From NCBI GenBank assembly GCA_905203645.1, contig CAJKWP010000006.1, positions 1 through 29,685 on the forward strand: DNA of 29,685 nt, given 5' to 3'. The notes under the pieces were generated by a model. It was given only the letters and a program-made list of their open reading frames with translations. It was not told where the DNA came from and searched no databases. The position numbers and the translations under genes are program-made. The stretch's first letter is position 1. Each line of letters starts with the position of its first letter. Below, one piece after another: positions 1-7,980 of the stretch. The stretch is from an uncultured Christensenella sp. Its GTDB lineage: Bacteria; Bacillota; Clostridia; Christensenellales; UBA1242.

Positions 1-133
1 GTTTATTTTTGTCAAATTTTACTTGTTCACTTGTAAAATATAATATCGAAAACACGAGCACAAGTGCTGTCACAAAGACACCAGACGATATAGCGCTGAT
101 TTTTAAAAAATTTTTAAAATTTCTCTTTTTCAT
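1..133 (-). CDS. N-terminal 44 residues of a membrane-anchored protein, cut by the window edge
   Basis: Reading leftwards from an ATG at 133-131 gives an open frame that runs off the start of the window. The 44 visible residues begin with a basic stretch (MKKRNFKNFLK), then a hydrophobic segment of about 22 residues (about 12-34, SAISSGVFVTALVLVFSILY), then the polar TSEQVKFDKNK. This is the layout of a signal anchor with one N-terminal membrane helix and the rest of the protein outside. The VKFDKNK after the helix is reminiscent of the region after the anchor in class A penicillin-binding proteins, but too little is visible to assign a family. No convincing Shine-Dalgarno precedes the ATG. 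The gene diverges from miaB, with 127 bp between them. Confidence 0.55.
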   Translation of the reverse strand, partial: MKKRNFKNFLKISAISSGVFVTALVLVFSILYFTSEQVKFDKNK

Positions 134-214
134 AGCATTTTTATTATGAGTATAAATTTTGATAATATTCTTTTTTGGCATACTGTATTTGAAAAATGTT
201 GATGCAAAAATTTA

Positions 215-243
215 TTGCAAAATTTTACAAAATCTTGTATAAT
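215..243 (+). promoter_or_regulatory. Sigma-A-type promoter of the miaB operon
   Basis: TTGCAA (215-220) and TATAAT (238-243) are separated by exactly 17 bp. Transcription would begin near 250, which is the first base of the miaB ribosome site AGGAGA (250-255). The leader would therefore be only about 11 nt. Confidence 0.75.
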
Positions 244-260
244 TTGCACAGGAGAAAAGT

Positions 261-1376
261 ATGCTTTATCATATTACTACGTTTGGATGCCAAATGAATG
301 TACACGAAAGTGAAAAATTGGCTGGAATACTTGAAGAAATGGGTTATACAAAATGTCAAAATCAAAACGATGCTGACATAATTTTATTTAATACTTGTGC
401 AATAAGAGAAGGAGCCCAAGACCGTGTTTTCGGCAATGTTGGTGCATTGAAAAGATTGAAAAAACAGCATCCTGAAAAGATTATTGCTGTTTGTGGCTGT
501 ATGCCACAACAAATCGAAGTGGCTGAAAAACTTTACAAAACATTTCCTTTTATAGATATCATTTTTGGAACACACAACGTCAATGATTTGAAAGACCTTA
601 TTGAAAAAAGAAAACAAGGAAGAGTGCTTGAAATTGTTGAAGACAGACCCATTTGTGAACACAAATCAATTGTTCGTGACAGCAATGAACATGCTTTTGT
701 GAATATCATTTATGGATGTAACAATTTTTGCACTTATTGCATTGTTCCATATGTGCGTGGAAGGGAAAAAAGCAGGGCGAAAAGTGATATATTGGCCGAA
801 GTTAAATCACTTGTAGATAACGGTTACAAAAAAATAACATTGCTTGGACAAAATGTAAACTCTTATGGCAATGACAGCCCAGAAAATGGCAATTTTGCAC
901 AACTTTTGAATGATATTTGCAAGATAGATGGTGATTTTAAACTTACATTTATGACGTCACATCCAAAAGATTTGAGCAACGAAGTTATACAAGTTATAAA
1001 AAACCAAGATAAAATACTCAAAGAAATCCATTTGCCCGTACAAAGTGGAAGCAATCGAATACTCAAACTTATGAATCGCAAATATACTCGTGAACATTAT
1101 CTTGGATTGATTGACAAAATCAAAACCGCAATTGAAAATGTTTCATTAACGACAGATATAATCGTTGGATTTCCATCAGAAACCGAAGCGGATTTTGAGC
1201 AAACTTTGGATCTTATAAAGCAAGTCAAATATGACGGGATTTTTGCGTTTATATATTCACCAAGGCTTTACACAATTGCAAAGGATATGCCAGATCAAAT
1301 ATCTGACGAAGTAAAACATGAAAGGGTAAACAAAGTTCTTGCACTTGAACACGAATTGAAAAATAACAAAGGATAA
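261..1376 (+). CDS. miaB: tRNA-2-methylthio-N6-dimethylallyladenosine synthase MiaB, without TRAM domain
   Basis: Radical SAM methylthiotransferase that adds the 2-methylthio group to i6A37 of tRNA, the modification begun by MiaA, encoded in the same operon. The N-terminal methylthiotransferase domain has the three auxiliary-cluster cysteines C10 (FGCQMN), C46 (NTCAIRE) and C80 (CGCMPQ). The radical SAM core has C153, C157 and C160 (GCNNFCTYC), followed by IVPYVRGREKSR, typical of MiaB. The protein ends at residue 371, just after the radical SAM domain; family members are usually about 430-510 residues because of a C-terminal tRNA-binding TRAM domain, which is absent here. mutS begins 6 bp after the stop, so no frameshifted remnant of the domain can lie downstream. 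Start ATG has AGGAGA with 5-nt spacing. Confidence 0.93.
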   Translation: MLYHITTFGCQMNVHESEKLAGILEEMGYTKCQNQNDADIILFNTCAIREGAQDRVFGNVGALKRLKKQHPEKIIAVCGCMPQQIEVAEKLYKTFPFIDIIFGTHNVNDLKDLIEKRKQGRVLEIVEDRPICEHKSIVRDSNEHAFVNIIYGCNNFCTYCIVPYVRGREKSRAKSDILAEVKSLVDNGYKKITLLGQNVNSYGNDSPENGNFAQLLNDICKIDGDFKLTFMTSHPKDLSNEVIQVIKNQDKILKEIHLPVQSGSNRILKLMNRKYTREHYLGLIDKIKTAIENVSLTTDIIVGFPSETEADFEQTLDLIKQVKYDGIFAFIYSPRLYTIAKDMPDQISDEVKHERVNKVLALEHELKNNKG

Positions 1377-1382
1377 ACAAAT

Positions 1383-3995
1383 ATGGCAATTGAAAAAAAT
1401 GAAGCATCTCCAATGATGACTCACTACTTACAACTCAAAGAACAGTACAAAGATACTATACTATTTTATCGCTTGGGTGATTTTTATGAATTTTTCTTTG
1501 AAGACGCAATCGAAATGTCCCATGAACTTGATTTGACACTGACACACAAGGCGTACGGAAATGGAAAACAGGCACCTATGTGCGGAATTCCTTTTCACAG
1601 CGCCAGCAGCTATATTCAAAAATTGGTTGACAAAGGATACAAAGTTGCAATCTGCGAGCAGACATCAAACGTACCCGAAAAGGGCAGCAAAATTGTTGAT
1701 CGTGAAGTTGTAAGAATTATAACGCACGGAACACTTATTGAAGAAGATATGCTTGATCAAGAAGTAAACAACTATATTGCTTGTTTATACAGGGAAAATG
1801 GCTTGCTTGCAATAGCGTATTGCGAACTTACAAAAGGTGAGTTTTGTGTTATTTCATTTCCAGACCAAGATTTTGAAAAAATAAACAATTTTTTGCAATC
1901 AATCGCACCATCGGAAATTATTACTTATGAAAACTGCCAATTTTACAAGGAAAATCTTGCTGCTTGCAAATTGGAATTGATGCCAAAGTTGCAAGAATAT
2001 TATACATGGGCATTTTCAGAAACAAAATCAAATGATGCTTTGACAAAACAGTTTGGCTCAAATTTTTTGGCTGTTTTTGAACTTGAAACTCCAAGTGAAC
2101 GAAAAGCCTGCGGAGCACTTGTTCAATACTTGCTGGAAAATCAAAAACGTAGTCTTTTCCATATAAACAATATCAAAAAAATAAGCAATGATACGTTTTT
2201 GATTATTGACTCCAACACAAGACGTAATCTTGAACTTTGCGAAACTATCAAAGATCGAAAGAAAAAAGGATCATTGCTTTGGCTTTTGGATAACACTTCA
2301 ACAAGCATGGGAGCACGTCTTTTAAGGGCAAACATCCTAAGACCTATATATGATGACAAAGAAATAAACAAACGTCTTGACAGTGTTGAAGAGCTTTACA
2401 AAAACTTGGTTGTACGCGATGAACTTGTAAGAAATTTGAAGGGCATAAAAGACATTGAGCGCATAATTGGCAGAATCGCTTGCAATGGTTTGAATCCAAA
2501 GCACTTAATTGATTTGGCTGTAACGCTCAATCGTATTCCAGAAATCAAAAAATTGGTATCAAAATTCAATTCTGAAAAACTTGTATCCATTCACAACAAG
2601 ATTGCTGATTTTGAAGAATTGGCAGACGAACTTGAAATGATAATTGATGAAAAAGCAAGTTCGGTTATGAAAGAAGGTGGTTTCATAAGGGATGGATACG
2701 ACAAACAACTTGATGAATATCGCAGACTTTCAAGGCATGCGCTTGATTATCTTGCAAAAATGGAACTTCATGAAAAAGAAGTAACAGGTATCAAAAATCT
2801 GAAAATAGGCTACAACAAAGTTTTTGGCTATTACATTGAAATAAGCAAAGGCCAAGTTGGCAATGTGCCTTACAATTATGTAAGAAGACAAACACTTACT
2901 ACTGGCGAAAGATACATAACCGAAGAATTGAAAAATTTGGAAATCCAAATTTTGGAAGCGAAGGATAATGCTATCAAACTTGAATTTGAAATATTTGCAA
3001 AAATAAGAAACAAATTGGTTGACAGAATTCCTGATTTCCAAAGTCTTGGACAGGCACTTTCCGAACTTGACTTTTTGAACTCTCTTGCAAGTATTGCTGT
3101 GAAAAATAATTATGTAAGACCAAAAATAAGCAAAAAGATTGACCATATAAACATAGTAGCAGGCAGACACCCAGTTGTGGAAGCATTGCTTAAAAACAAC
3201 GAATTTGTTGTAAATGATACTTATCTTAACACCACAACGGACAAGACAATGATAATTACAGGGCCAAATATGGCTGGTAAAAGCACTTATATGCGCCAAG
3301 TTGCAGTGATTACACTTCTTGCACACATCGGAAGTTTTGTCCCAGCAAAACAGGCTGAAATATCACTTACTGATCGCATTTTTACACGTGTTGGTGCAAG
3401 TGACGACTTGGCATTTGGTCAAAGTACGTTTATGGTTGAAATGAGTGAAGTAGCAAACATTTTGCACAACGCAACCAAAAACAGCCTTATTATACTTGAT
3501 GAAATAGGCAGGGGAACTTCAACTTTTGATGGATTGAGTATTGCTTGGGCTGTTGTTGAATATTTGTCACAAAAGATGAATTCAAAAACGTTGTTTGCGA
3601 CGCATTATCATGAACTTACTGAGCTTGAAGGATTTATGAACGGCGTAAAGAATTACAAAATTACACTCAAAGAAATTGATGGAAACATCATATTTTTGCG
3701 AAAAATCACTCGTGGTGGTGCAAACAAGAGTTTTGGTATCGAAGTTGCATCACTTGCTGGCTTGCCAAAAGATGTCATCGACAGAGCAAAAGAAATCAGT
3801 AAAGACCTTGAAAATTCTGACATTGCAACAAATTTGGCACTTCCAACAAAAACTGACAACAAAGAAAAACCTGTTCAAGTAAAATCTTATACTGACGTGA
3901 TTTCAATTTTACGCGATATACAAATCGAAAGGTTGTCACCATTGTCGGCATTTGATATTTTGAAAGATTTGGCTGAAAGGGTACAGTCAAAATAG
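1383..3995 (+). CDS. mutS: DNA mismatch repair protein MutS
   Basis: Mismatch-recognition ATPase, full length at 870 residues. The N-terminal mismatch-binding domain carries the Phe-X-Glu motif at F34-Y35-E36 (GDFYEFF), which wedges into the mispair. The C-terminal ABC-type ATPase has Walker A at 626-635 (TGPNMAGKST), Walker B at about 702-707 (LIILDE), the following GRGTSTFDG signature, and FATHYHELTELE. The middle holds the connector, lever and clamp domains. It starts 6 bp after the miaB stop; the ribosome site AAAGGA (1368-1373) lies in the end of miaB with 9-nt spacing. mutL follows after 15 bp, so recognition and downstream signalling are co-expressed. Nothing is missing or disrupted. 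Confidence 0.97.
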   Translation: MAIEKNEASPMMTHYLQLKEQYKDTILFYRLGDFYEFFFEDAIEMSHELDLTLTHKAYGNGKQAPMCGIPFHSASSYIQKLVDKGYKVAICEQTSNVPEKGSKIVDREVVRIITHGTLIEEDMLDQEVNNYIACLYRENGLLAIAYCELTKGEFCVISFPDQDFEKINNFLQSIAPSEIITYENCQFYKENLAACKLELMPKLQEYYTWAFSETKSNDALTKQFGSNFLAVFELETPSERKACGALVQYLLENQKRSLFHINNIKKISNDTFLIIDSNTRRNLELCETIKDRKKKGSLLWLLDNTSTSMGARLLRANILRPIYDDKEINKRLDSVEELYKNLVVRDELVRNLKGIKDIERIIGRIACNGLNPKHLIDLAVTLNRIPEIKKLVSKFNSEKLVSIHNKIADFEELADELEMIIDEKASSVMKEGGFIRDGYDKQLDEYRRLSRHALDYLAKMELHEKEVTGIKNLKIGYNKVFGYYIEISKGQVGNVPYNYVRRQTLTTGERYITEELKNLEIQILEAKDNAIKLEFEIFAKIRNKLVDRIPDFQSLGQALSELDFLNSLASIAVKNNYVRPKISKKIDHINIVAGRHPVVEALLKNNEFVVNDTYLNTTTDKTMIITGPNMAGKSTYMRQVAVITLLAHIGSFVPAKQAEISLTDRIFTRVGASDDLAFGQSTFMVEMSEVANILHNATKNSLIILDEIGRGTSTFDGLSIAWAVVEYLSQKMNSKTLFATHYHELTELEGFMNGVKNYKITLKEIDGNIIFLRKITRGGANKSFGIEVASLAGLPKDVIDRAKEISKDLENSDIATNLALPTKTDNKEKPVQVKSYTDVISILRDIQIERLSPLSAFDILKDLAERVQSK

Positions 3996-4010
3996 TAAAA
4001 GGATGTGTTT

Positions 4011-5918
4011 ATGGGAAAAATAAAGTTATTATCCGAAAAAATGACAAAACTTATCGCTGCGGGTGAAGTTGTTGAAAAGCCTGCAAGCATAGTTAAAGAA
4101 CTTGTTGAAAACTCCATTGATGCAGGCGCAAGTTCCATTATCGTGGAAATATCAGATGGCGGACAAACAAAAATCGTTATAAGTGATGATGGTTGTGGAA
4201 TGAACAAAGATGATATTTTGATGTCTGTTTTACCACACGCTACAAGCAAAGTTGAACAACCACAAGACCTTGATGCCATAAGCACATTGGGATTCAGGGG
4301 TGAAGCATTGTCAAGTATAAGTGCTGTAAGTGAAGTGACAATAATGTCAAAAACCGCTGACGCAGAATTTGGTTACAAAGCCAAATTTGACGAAGGAAAA
4401 CTTGATACAATAGATGAAATAAATTGTGAAAAAGGCACAAGAATTGAAGTAGCAAATTTGTTTTATAACACACCTGCAAGACTCAAATTTTTGCGTAAAC
4501 CAAGGACTGATGAAGCAGATATAACAGATTTTGTTGAAAGACTTATGATGGCATATTCAAATATTTCTTTCAAGTATTATGTTGACGGAAAATTGAAATT
4601 TCAAACTATGGGTAGTGGGTTGAAAGATAATATATACACAATATATGGCAAAGAAGTCTTTGATAATTTGATTGAAATTGACGTAACAAAGAATGATTAT
4701 CATTTGCACGGATTTATTGGCAGACCAGAAATTGCAAAGCCAAACAGAAATTATCAAACACTTATAATTGGAAAAAGATACGTTCGCAATCAAATGATTT
4801 CATCCTCAGTTGCTACTGCTTATGAAAATTTCTTGATGAAGGGAAAATTTGCATTTTACGTGTTGTTTTTGGACTTGCCAGCAAACACAGTTGATGTAAA
4901 CATTCATCCAACAAAAATGGAAGTTAAATTTGAAAATTCGAACTTTATTTATGGTTTTGTATTGGATGCTGTAAGTCAAGCATTGTACTCTACAAATTAC
5001 AGCAAGAGTATCGAATTTATCGAATCCAAATCGCAAACTTCTTTGCAAGAAGATTTGCCAAAATTTCAAGCCAAACCACTTGAAAAAGATTTTGGCGTCA
5101 GTTTTAAGCAAAAAACAAACACAGGCGAAGAGATTGTTTTAAAGGCGCCTGTTGCCGATGAAGACCAGTCAAATCACGTTAAACCAGAAGATATCGACTT
5201 GTCTTTACGCTTTGAAGATAATCTTACGTTTAACAAGCCAAGTTTAATGGAACAAATTGCATCTGAGATAAATGAAGATCAAAACCAGGTGCAGAAACCA
5301 GAACAGTTCAAAAAGGAAACTGTTCAAGTACAAGACTTCAACAAACTTATGGAAAACAGATATGAATTTGTTGGTCGAGTATTTGAAACATACATTATTT
5401 TGCAGCAGGGGTCAGATGTTTTGCTTATTGACCAGCACGCCGCTCATGAAAGAATTTTGTTTGACAAGTTTATGGCTCAAATAAAACAAGAAAATATTAT
5501 AAAGCAAGATTTGATGTTTCCATACACATTTGATCTCAAAGACAAAGACACCGCAAAGATACTTGATTTGTGTCCAAATCTTCAAAAAATGGGTTTTGAT
5601 ATATGTCAATTTGGAAATAATACATTCAAAATTTCAAGTGTTCCAGTTCTTTTGCAAAATATAAGTTTGAAAGAATTTATAGACATTTTGCTTACAGAAA
5701 ATTATGGTCCAAAAAGCCAATCTGATATCATTCATGATCGAATTGCAACAATGGCGTGCAAGAGTGCTGTGAAAGGTGGAGATAGTCTTTCACAGGGTGA
5801 AATAGATTATATAATCGAAAAAATACAGCAAGGAGTTTTGCTTTGTCCACATGGAAGACCATTTGTTGTAAAAATTTCAAGAAGTCAACTTGAAAAATGG
5901 TTTGGCAGGAAACAATGA
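4011..5918 (+). CDS. mutL: DNA mismatch repair protein MutL with endonuclease domain
   Basis: Couples mismatch recognition by MutS to strand incision. The N-terminal GHKL ATPase shows KELVENSIDAG (catalytic Glu at 30, Asn at 34), DDGCGM (about 59-64) and FRGEALSSI. A low-complexity, acid- and Gln-rich linker (about 350-440) leads to a C-terminal domain with the metal-binding endonuclease motif at 474-485 (DQHAAHERILFD), a beta-clamp-binding motif QDLMFP (499-504), MACKSAVKGGD, and the terminal CPHGRP. In the motif DQHA(X)2E(X)4E the last Glu is Asp485, a conservative change. Start at ATG 4011 is preferred over the in-frame GTG at 4005 because AAAGGA (3998-4003) sits 7 nt upstream of the ATG and abuts the GTG. 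The product is 635 residues. It overlaps miaA by 4 bp. Confidence 0.95.
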   Translation: MGKIKLLSEKMTKLIAAGEVVEKPASIVKELVENSIDAGASSIIVEISDGGQTKIVISDDGCGMNKDDILMSVLPHATSKVEQPQDLDAISTLGFRGEALSSISAVSEVTIMSKTADAEFGYKAKFDEGKLDTIDEINCEKGTRIEVANLFYNTPARLKFLRKPRTDEADITDFVERLMMAYSNISFKYYVDGKLKFQTMGSGLKDNIYTIYGKEVFDNLIEIDVTKNDYHLHGFIGRPEIAKPNRNYQTLIIGKRYVRNQMISSSVATAYENFLMKGKFAFYVLFLDLPANTVDVNIHPTKMEVKFENSNFIYGFVLDAVSQALYSTNYSKSIEFIESKSQTSLQEDLPKFQAKPLEKDFGVSFKQKTNTGEEIVLKAPVADEDQSNHVKPEDIDLSLRFEDNLTFNKPSLMEQIASEINEDQNQVQKPEQFKKETVQVQDFNKLMENRYEFVGRVFETYIILQQGSDVLLIDQHAAHERILFDKFMAQIKQENIIKQDLMFPYTFDLKDKDTAKILDLCPNLQKMGFDICQFGNNTFKISSVPVLLQNISLKEFIDILLTENYGPKSQSDIIHDRIATMACKSAVKGGDSLSQGEIDYIIEKIQQGVLLCPHGRPFVVKISRSQLEKWFGRKQ

Positions 5919-6817
5919 AGAATAAAAATGTAATTGTAATTATTGGCCCAACGGCAAGTGGAAAGTCTGATTTGTCAATTCAAGTTGCCAAAAAACTTGA
6001 TGGTGAAGTTATTTCTGCTGACAGTTCACAAGTTTATGTTGGTTTGGATATCGGTTCGGCAAAAATCAAAAAGGAAGAAATGCAATCAATAAAACATTAT
6101 ATGATTGACATAAAACAAGCAAACGAAGATTTTTGTGTTGCAGAATTTAAAGAACTTGCTTTAAAGAATATCCAAGATATTCTAAGCAAGAATAAAACAC
6201 CAATCATTTGCGGTGGCACTGGATTGTACGTAAGGGCTTTGATTGATGATTATGATTTTGATTTTACGCCAAAATCTGAAGAATTAAGGGCAAAAATTGA
6301 AAAAGAAATAGAAGAAAACGGAATAGATTTTGCTTACCAAATGCTCAAATCATTATCTATGTCAAAAGCATCAAAAATCAATCCAAATGACAAAGTAAGA
6401 ATAGTTCGTGCGTTGGAAAAAGAACTTTGTGAAAAACAAACAACAAAACAACTTGAAAATGATTTCAATTATTTTGTATACGTGATAGATATGGACAGAA
6501 CATTGTTGTATCAAAGGATAAACGACAGGGTAGACAAAATGGTTGAAATAGGGCTGTTTGATGAAGTCAAAAATTTGATGGAAAAGGGAATTACAACAAA
6601 AAATTCGTGCTTTAAATCTATTGGATATAAGGAAGTGTATGATTATTACGCAAATGGAACACTTGACAAACAGCAGACTATCGAACTTATCAAAAAGAAA
6701 ACTCGCAATTATGCAAAAAGGCAACTTACATTTTTCCGTGGCATAAAACAAGCTGTTTGGCTTCGAAGTAACGACAAATTATCCGAACTTTTGCAAGATT
6801 ATAACAAAAAAGCATAA
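5915..6817 (+). CDS. miaA: tRNA dimethylallyltransferase MiaA
   Basis: Transfers a dimethylallyl group to N6 of A37 in tRNAs reading UNN codons, making the substrate of MiaB encoded at the other end of this operon. 300 residues, normal for the family. Visible motifs are the P-loop IGPTASGKS, the DSSQVYVGLDIGSAK region (usually DSMQVYKGMDIGTAK), the GGTGLYVRALI segment, and the C-terminal RNYAKRQLTFFRG that contacts tRNA. An upstream in-frame ATG at 5897 exists, but the ATG at 5915 forms a 4-bp ATGA overlap with the mutL stop, has AGGA just upstream, and gives the usual N-terminus. A ribosome site with no gene behind it follows at 6828. Confidence 0.96.
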   Translation: MKNKNVIVIIGPTASGKSDLSIQVAKKLDGEVISADSSQVYVGLDIGSAKIKKEEMQSIKHYMIDIKQANEDFCVAEFKELALKNIQDILSKNKTPIICGGTGLYVRALIDDYDFDFTPKSEELRAKIEKEIEENGIDFAYQMLKSLSMSKASKINPNDKVRIVRALEKELCEKQTTKQLENDFNYFVYVIDMDRTLLYQRINDRVDKMVEIGLFDEVKNLMEKGITTKNSCFKSIGYKEVYDYYANGTLDKQQTIELIKKKTRNYAKRQLTFFRGIKQAVWLRSNDKLSELLQDYNKKA

Positions 6818-6827
6818 GAATAAATCG

Positions 6828-6834
6828 AAGGAGA
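6828..6834 (+). promoter_or_regulatory. Orphan ribosome-binding site after miaA
   Basis: AAGGAGA lies 10 bp after the miaA stop, at the spacing seen before genes elsewhere in this operon, but no ATG, GTG or TTG with an open frame follows on the plus strand. Instead the 3' end of the minus-strand recombinase gene begins at 6838. It may be a leftover of a gene that once followed miaA (hfq in Bacillus), or chance. Confidence 0.3.
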
Positions 6835-6837
6835 AAT

Positions 6838-7866
6838 TTATCTTAATTTTACTTTGTTTGCAGCAGATCTTCTTATATCTTCGCTTATGGCTGCGTAATG
6901 GCGCTTTGTTGTGTTTACGTCTTTGTGACCGAGTACGTCAGCAACGATATAAATATCTTTTGTTTCGCGATACAAATTTGTACCGTATGTACTTCTTAGT
7001 TTGTGAGGGGTTATCTTTTTGAGTGGATTTACGGTTAAACTATATTTTTTTACCAGGTTTTGTACAGCTCTTGTGCAAATCCTTTTTTTCTGTAAAGACA
7101 AAAATAATGCATTTGTGTCAGCGTTCAAAGTTTCGCGATAATCCATCCAGTTTTGAAGCACTTGCTTTACTTCGTCAGAAAAATAAAGTACAACTTGATT
7201 TCCACCTTTACGTGTGATTTTGAAGGCATTGTTTGCAAAATCAATATCTTCGACATTGAGTCCAACACATTCGCTTATACGAATACCGGTTCCCAAAAAC
7301 AATGAAAGCATTGCAAGGTCGCGAACGGAAGTGTTTTTGTTGTAATTTTGTTGATGTTTAAGTCCAACTTCATGATTTTCTGCATTTTGCAAAATCTTTA
7401 CAACTTCGTCGGTTTCAAGTCTTATGATTTCCTTTTGATGCAATTTGGGAGTTTCGACTTTTGATGCTACATTGAAGGGCAGTCGATCTTTGTTAAAAAA
7501 GTATTTGAAAAAACTGCGTACACTTGCAAGTTTGCGTACTTTACCGCGTTCACCATTGTGATATTCTTTGTCTTTATATTCGTAATATGACAAATAGCTT
7601 AAAAAATTTTCAATATCAGAAGAAGTTACGGTTGCCAAATCTTGCAATGAAATTTGCTTTATCTCTTTTCCAAATTTCCATTTTGACAAATAATCAAAAA
7701 AAACAGAAATATCCATAGCGTAATTAAGGCGGGTGAGAGGCGTTGTTTTGCTTTCTATGCCAACAAAAAAGTCAAAACAATATTGGGGCAAATCTTCAAG
7801 ATAATTCGCCAAAGATTTTCGATTTTTGTTGCTTCGTTCAAAAAAATAATTTGATTTCATAAACAT
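6838..7866 (-). CDS. Tyrosine recombinase, Xer family, XerS-like
   Basis: Site-specific DNA recombinase with every catalytic residue visible (numbering from ATG 7866): R196 (GTGIRISE), K220 (TRKGG), H288 and R291 (PHKLRS), H314 (LGHKD) and the nucleophile Y324 (RHYA). Residues about 20-125 form the SAM-like core-binding domain and about 145-335 the catalytic domain. Length (342) and several segments (NKNTSVRDLAML, ITRKGG, NALFLSL, ITPHKLR) resemble XerS, the stand-alone chromosome-dimer recombinase of streptococci and lactococci, more than XerC or XerD (about 300 residues); this is judged by eye. There is no clear Shine-Dalgarno. ATG 7860 is an alternative start. The gene is convergent with miaA, with 20 bp between. 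No other mobile-element genes adjoin it. A copy of the dif-like arm lies just upstream (7877-7892). Confidence 0.88.
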   Translation of the reverse strand: MFMKSNYFFERSNKNRKSLANYLEDLPQYCFDFFVGIESKTTPLTRLNYAMDISVFFDYLSKWKFGKEIKQISLQDLATVTSSDIENFLSYLSYYEYKDKEYHNGERGKVRKLASVRSFFKYFFNKDRLPFNVASKVETPKLHQKEIIRLETDEVVKILQNAENHEVGLKHQQNYNKNTSVRDLAMLSLFLGTGIRISECVGLNVEDIDFANNAFKITRKGGNQVVLYFSDEVKQVLQNWMDYRETLNADTNALFLSLQKKRICTRAVQNLVKKYSLTVNPLKKITPHKLRSTYGTNLYRETKDIYIVADVLGHKDVNTTKRHYAAISEDIRRSAANKVKLR

Positions 7867-7895
7867 TTTTTAGCACATCTATTCGCAAAAGTCAA
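7867..7895 (-). promoter_or_regulatory. Possible promoter of the recombinase, leaderless
   Basis: On the minus strand TTGACT (7895-7890) is followed after 17 bp by TAAAAA (7872-7867), which abuts the first ATG. The start would fall near 7860, the second ATG, giving a leaderless message; this fits the lack of a Shine-Dalgarno. The -10 is weak (4 of 6). The 16-nt dif-arm copy lies almost wholly in the spacer. Confidence 0.35.
7877..7892 (+). repeat. Half-site copy of the dif-like palindrome arm
   Basis: ATCTATTCGCAAAAGT at 7877-7892 is identical over 16 nt to 10393-10408, the left arm of the palindrome. It lies 10 bp upstream of the recombinase start codon. The matching right arm is absent: the bases after the centre agree with the palindrome in only about 5 of 11 positions. 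It could be an accessory or operator site for the recombinase, or a decayed recombination site. Confidence 0.7.
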
Positions 7896-7912
7896 ATTTT
7901 TTATTCAAATGG

Positions 7913-7942
7913 TTGCAAATATTAAGAATTATATACTATACT
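7913..7942 (+). promoter_or_regulatory. Promoter of serS
   Basis: TTGCAA (7913-7918) and TATACT (7937-7942) are spaced 18 bp apart. The start near 7949 gives a leader of about 32 nt before ATG 7981, too short for a T-box. It lies in the 114-bp divergent gap shared with the recombinase. Confidence 0.6.
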
Positions 7943-7980
7943 TTTATCTAGTAGTATGTCGTTACGAAAAGGAGAATATA

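Noticed and set aside
1371..1382. A frameshift in miaB hiding the TRAM domain
   Set aside because: Only 6 bp separate the miaB stop from the mutS start, and the first mutS residues are normal, so no TRAM-coding remnant can exist there.
2730..3326. A 198-codon open frame antisense to mutS
   Set aside because: It is rich in Phe, Tyr and Cys as expected of the reverse strand of a Lys/Glu-rich gene. It lacks a ribosome site and lies wholly inside an intact conserved gene. The same reasoning removes the other antisense frames.
6838..7866. The recombinase as the integrase of a prophage or integrative element
   Set aside because: No excisionase, relaxase, phage or tRNA attachment site is seen in the window and all neighbours are core genes. 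A whole-genome view could still change this.
7897..7910. TTTTTTATTCAAAT repeated at 10231-10244, a possible second shared element of the two recombinase-related loci
   Set aside because: The sequence is low in complexity, the order relative to the arm copies differs between loci, and such matches are expected in DNA this AT-rich.
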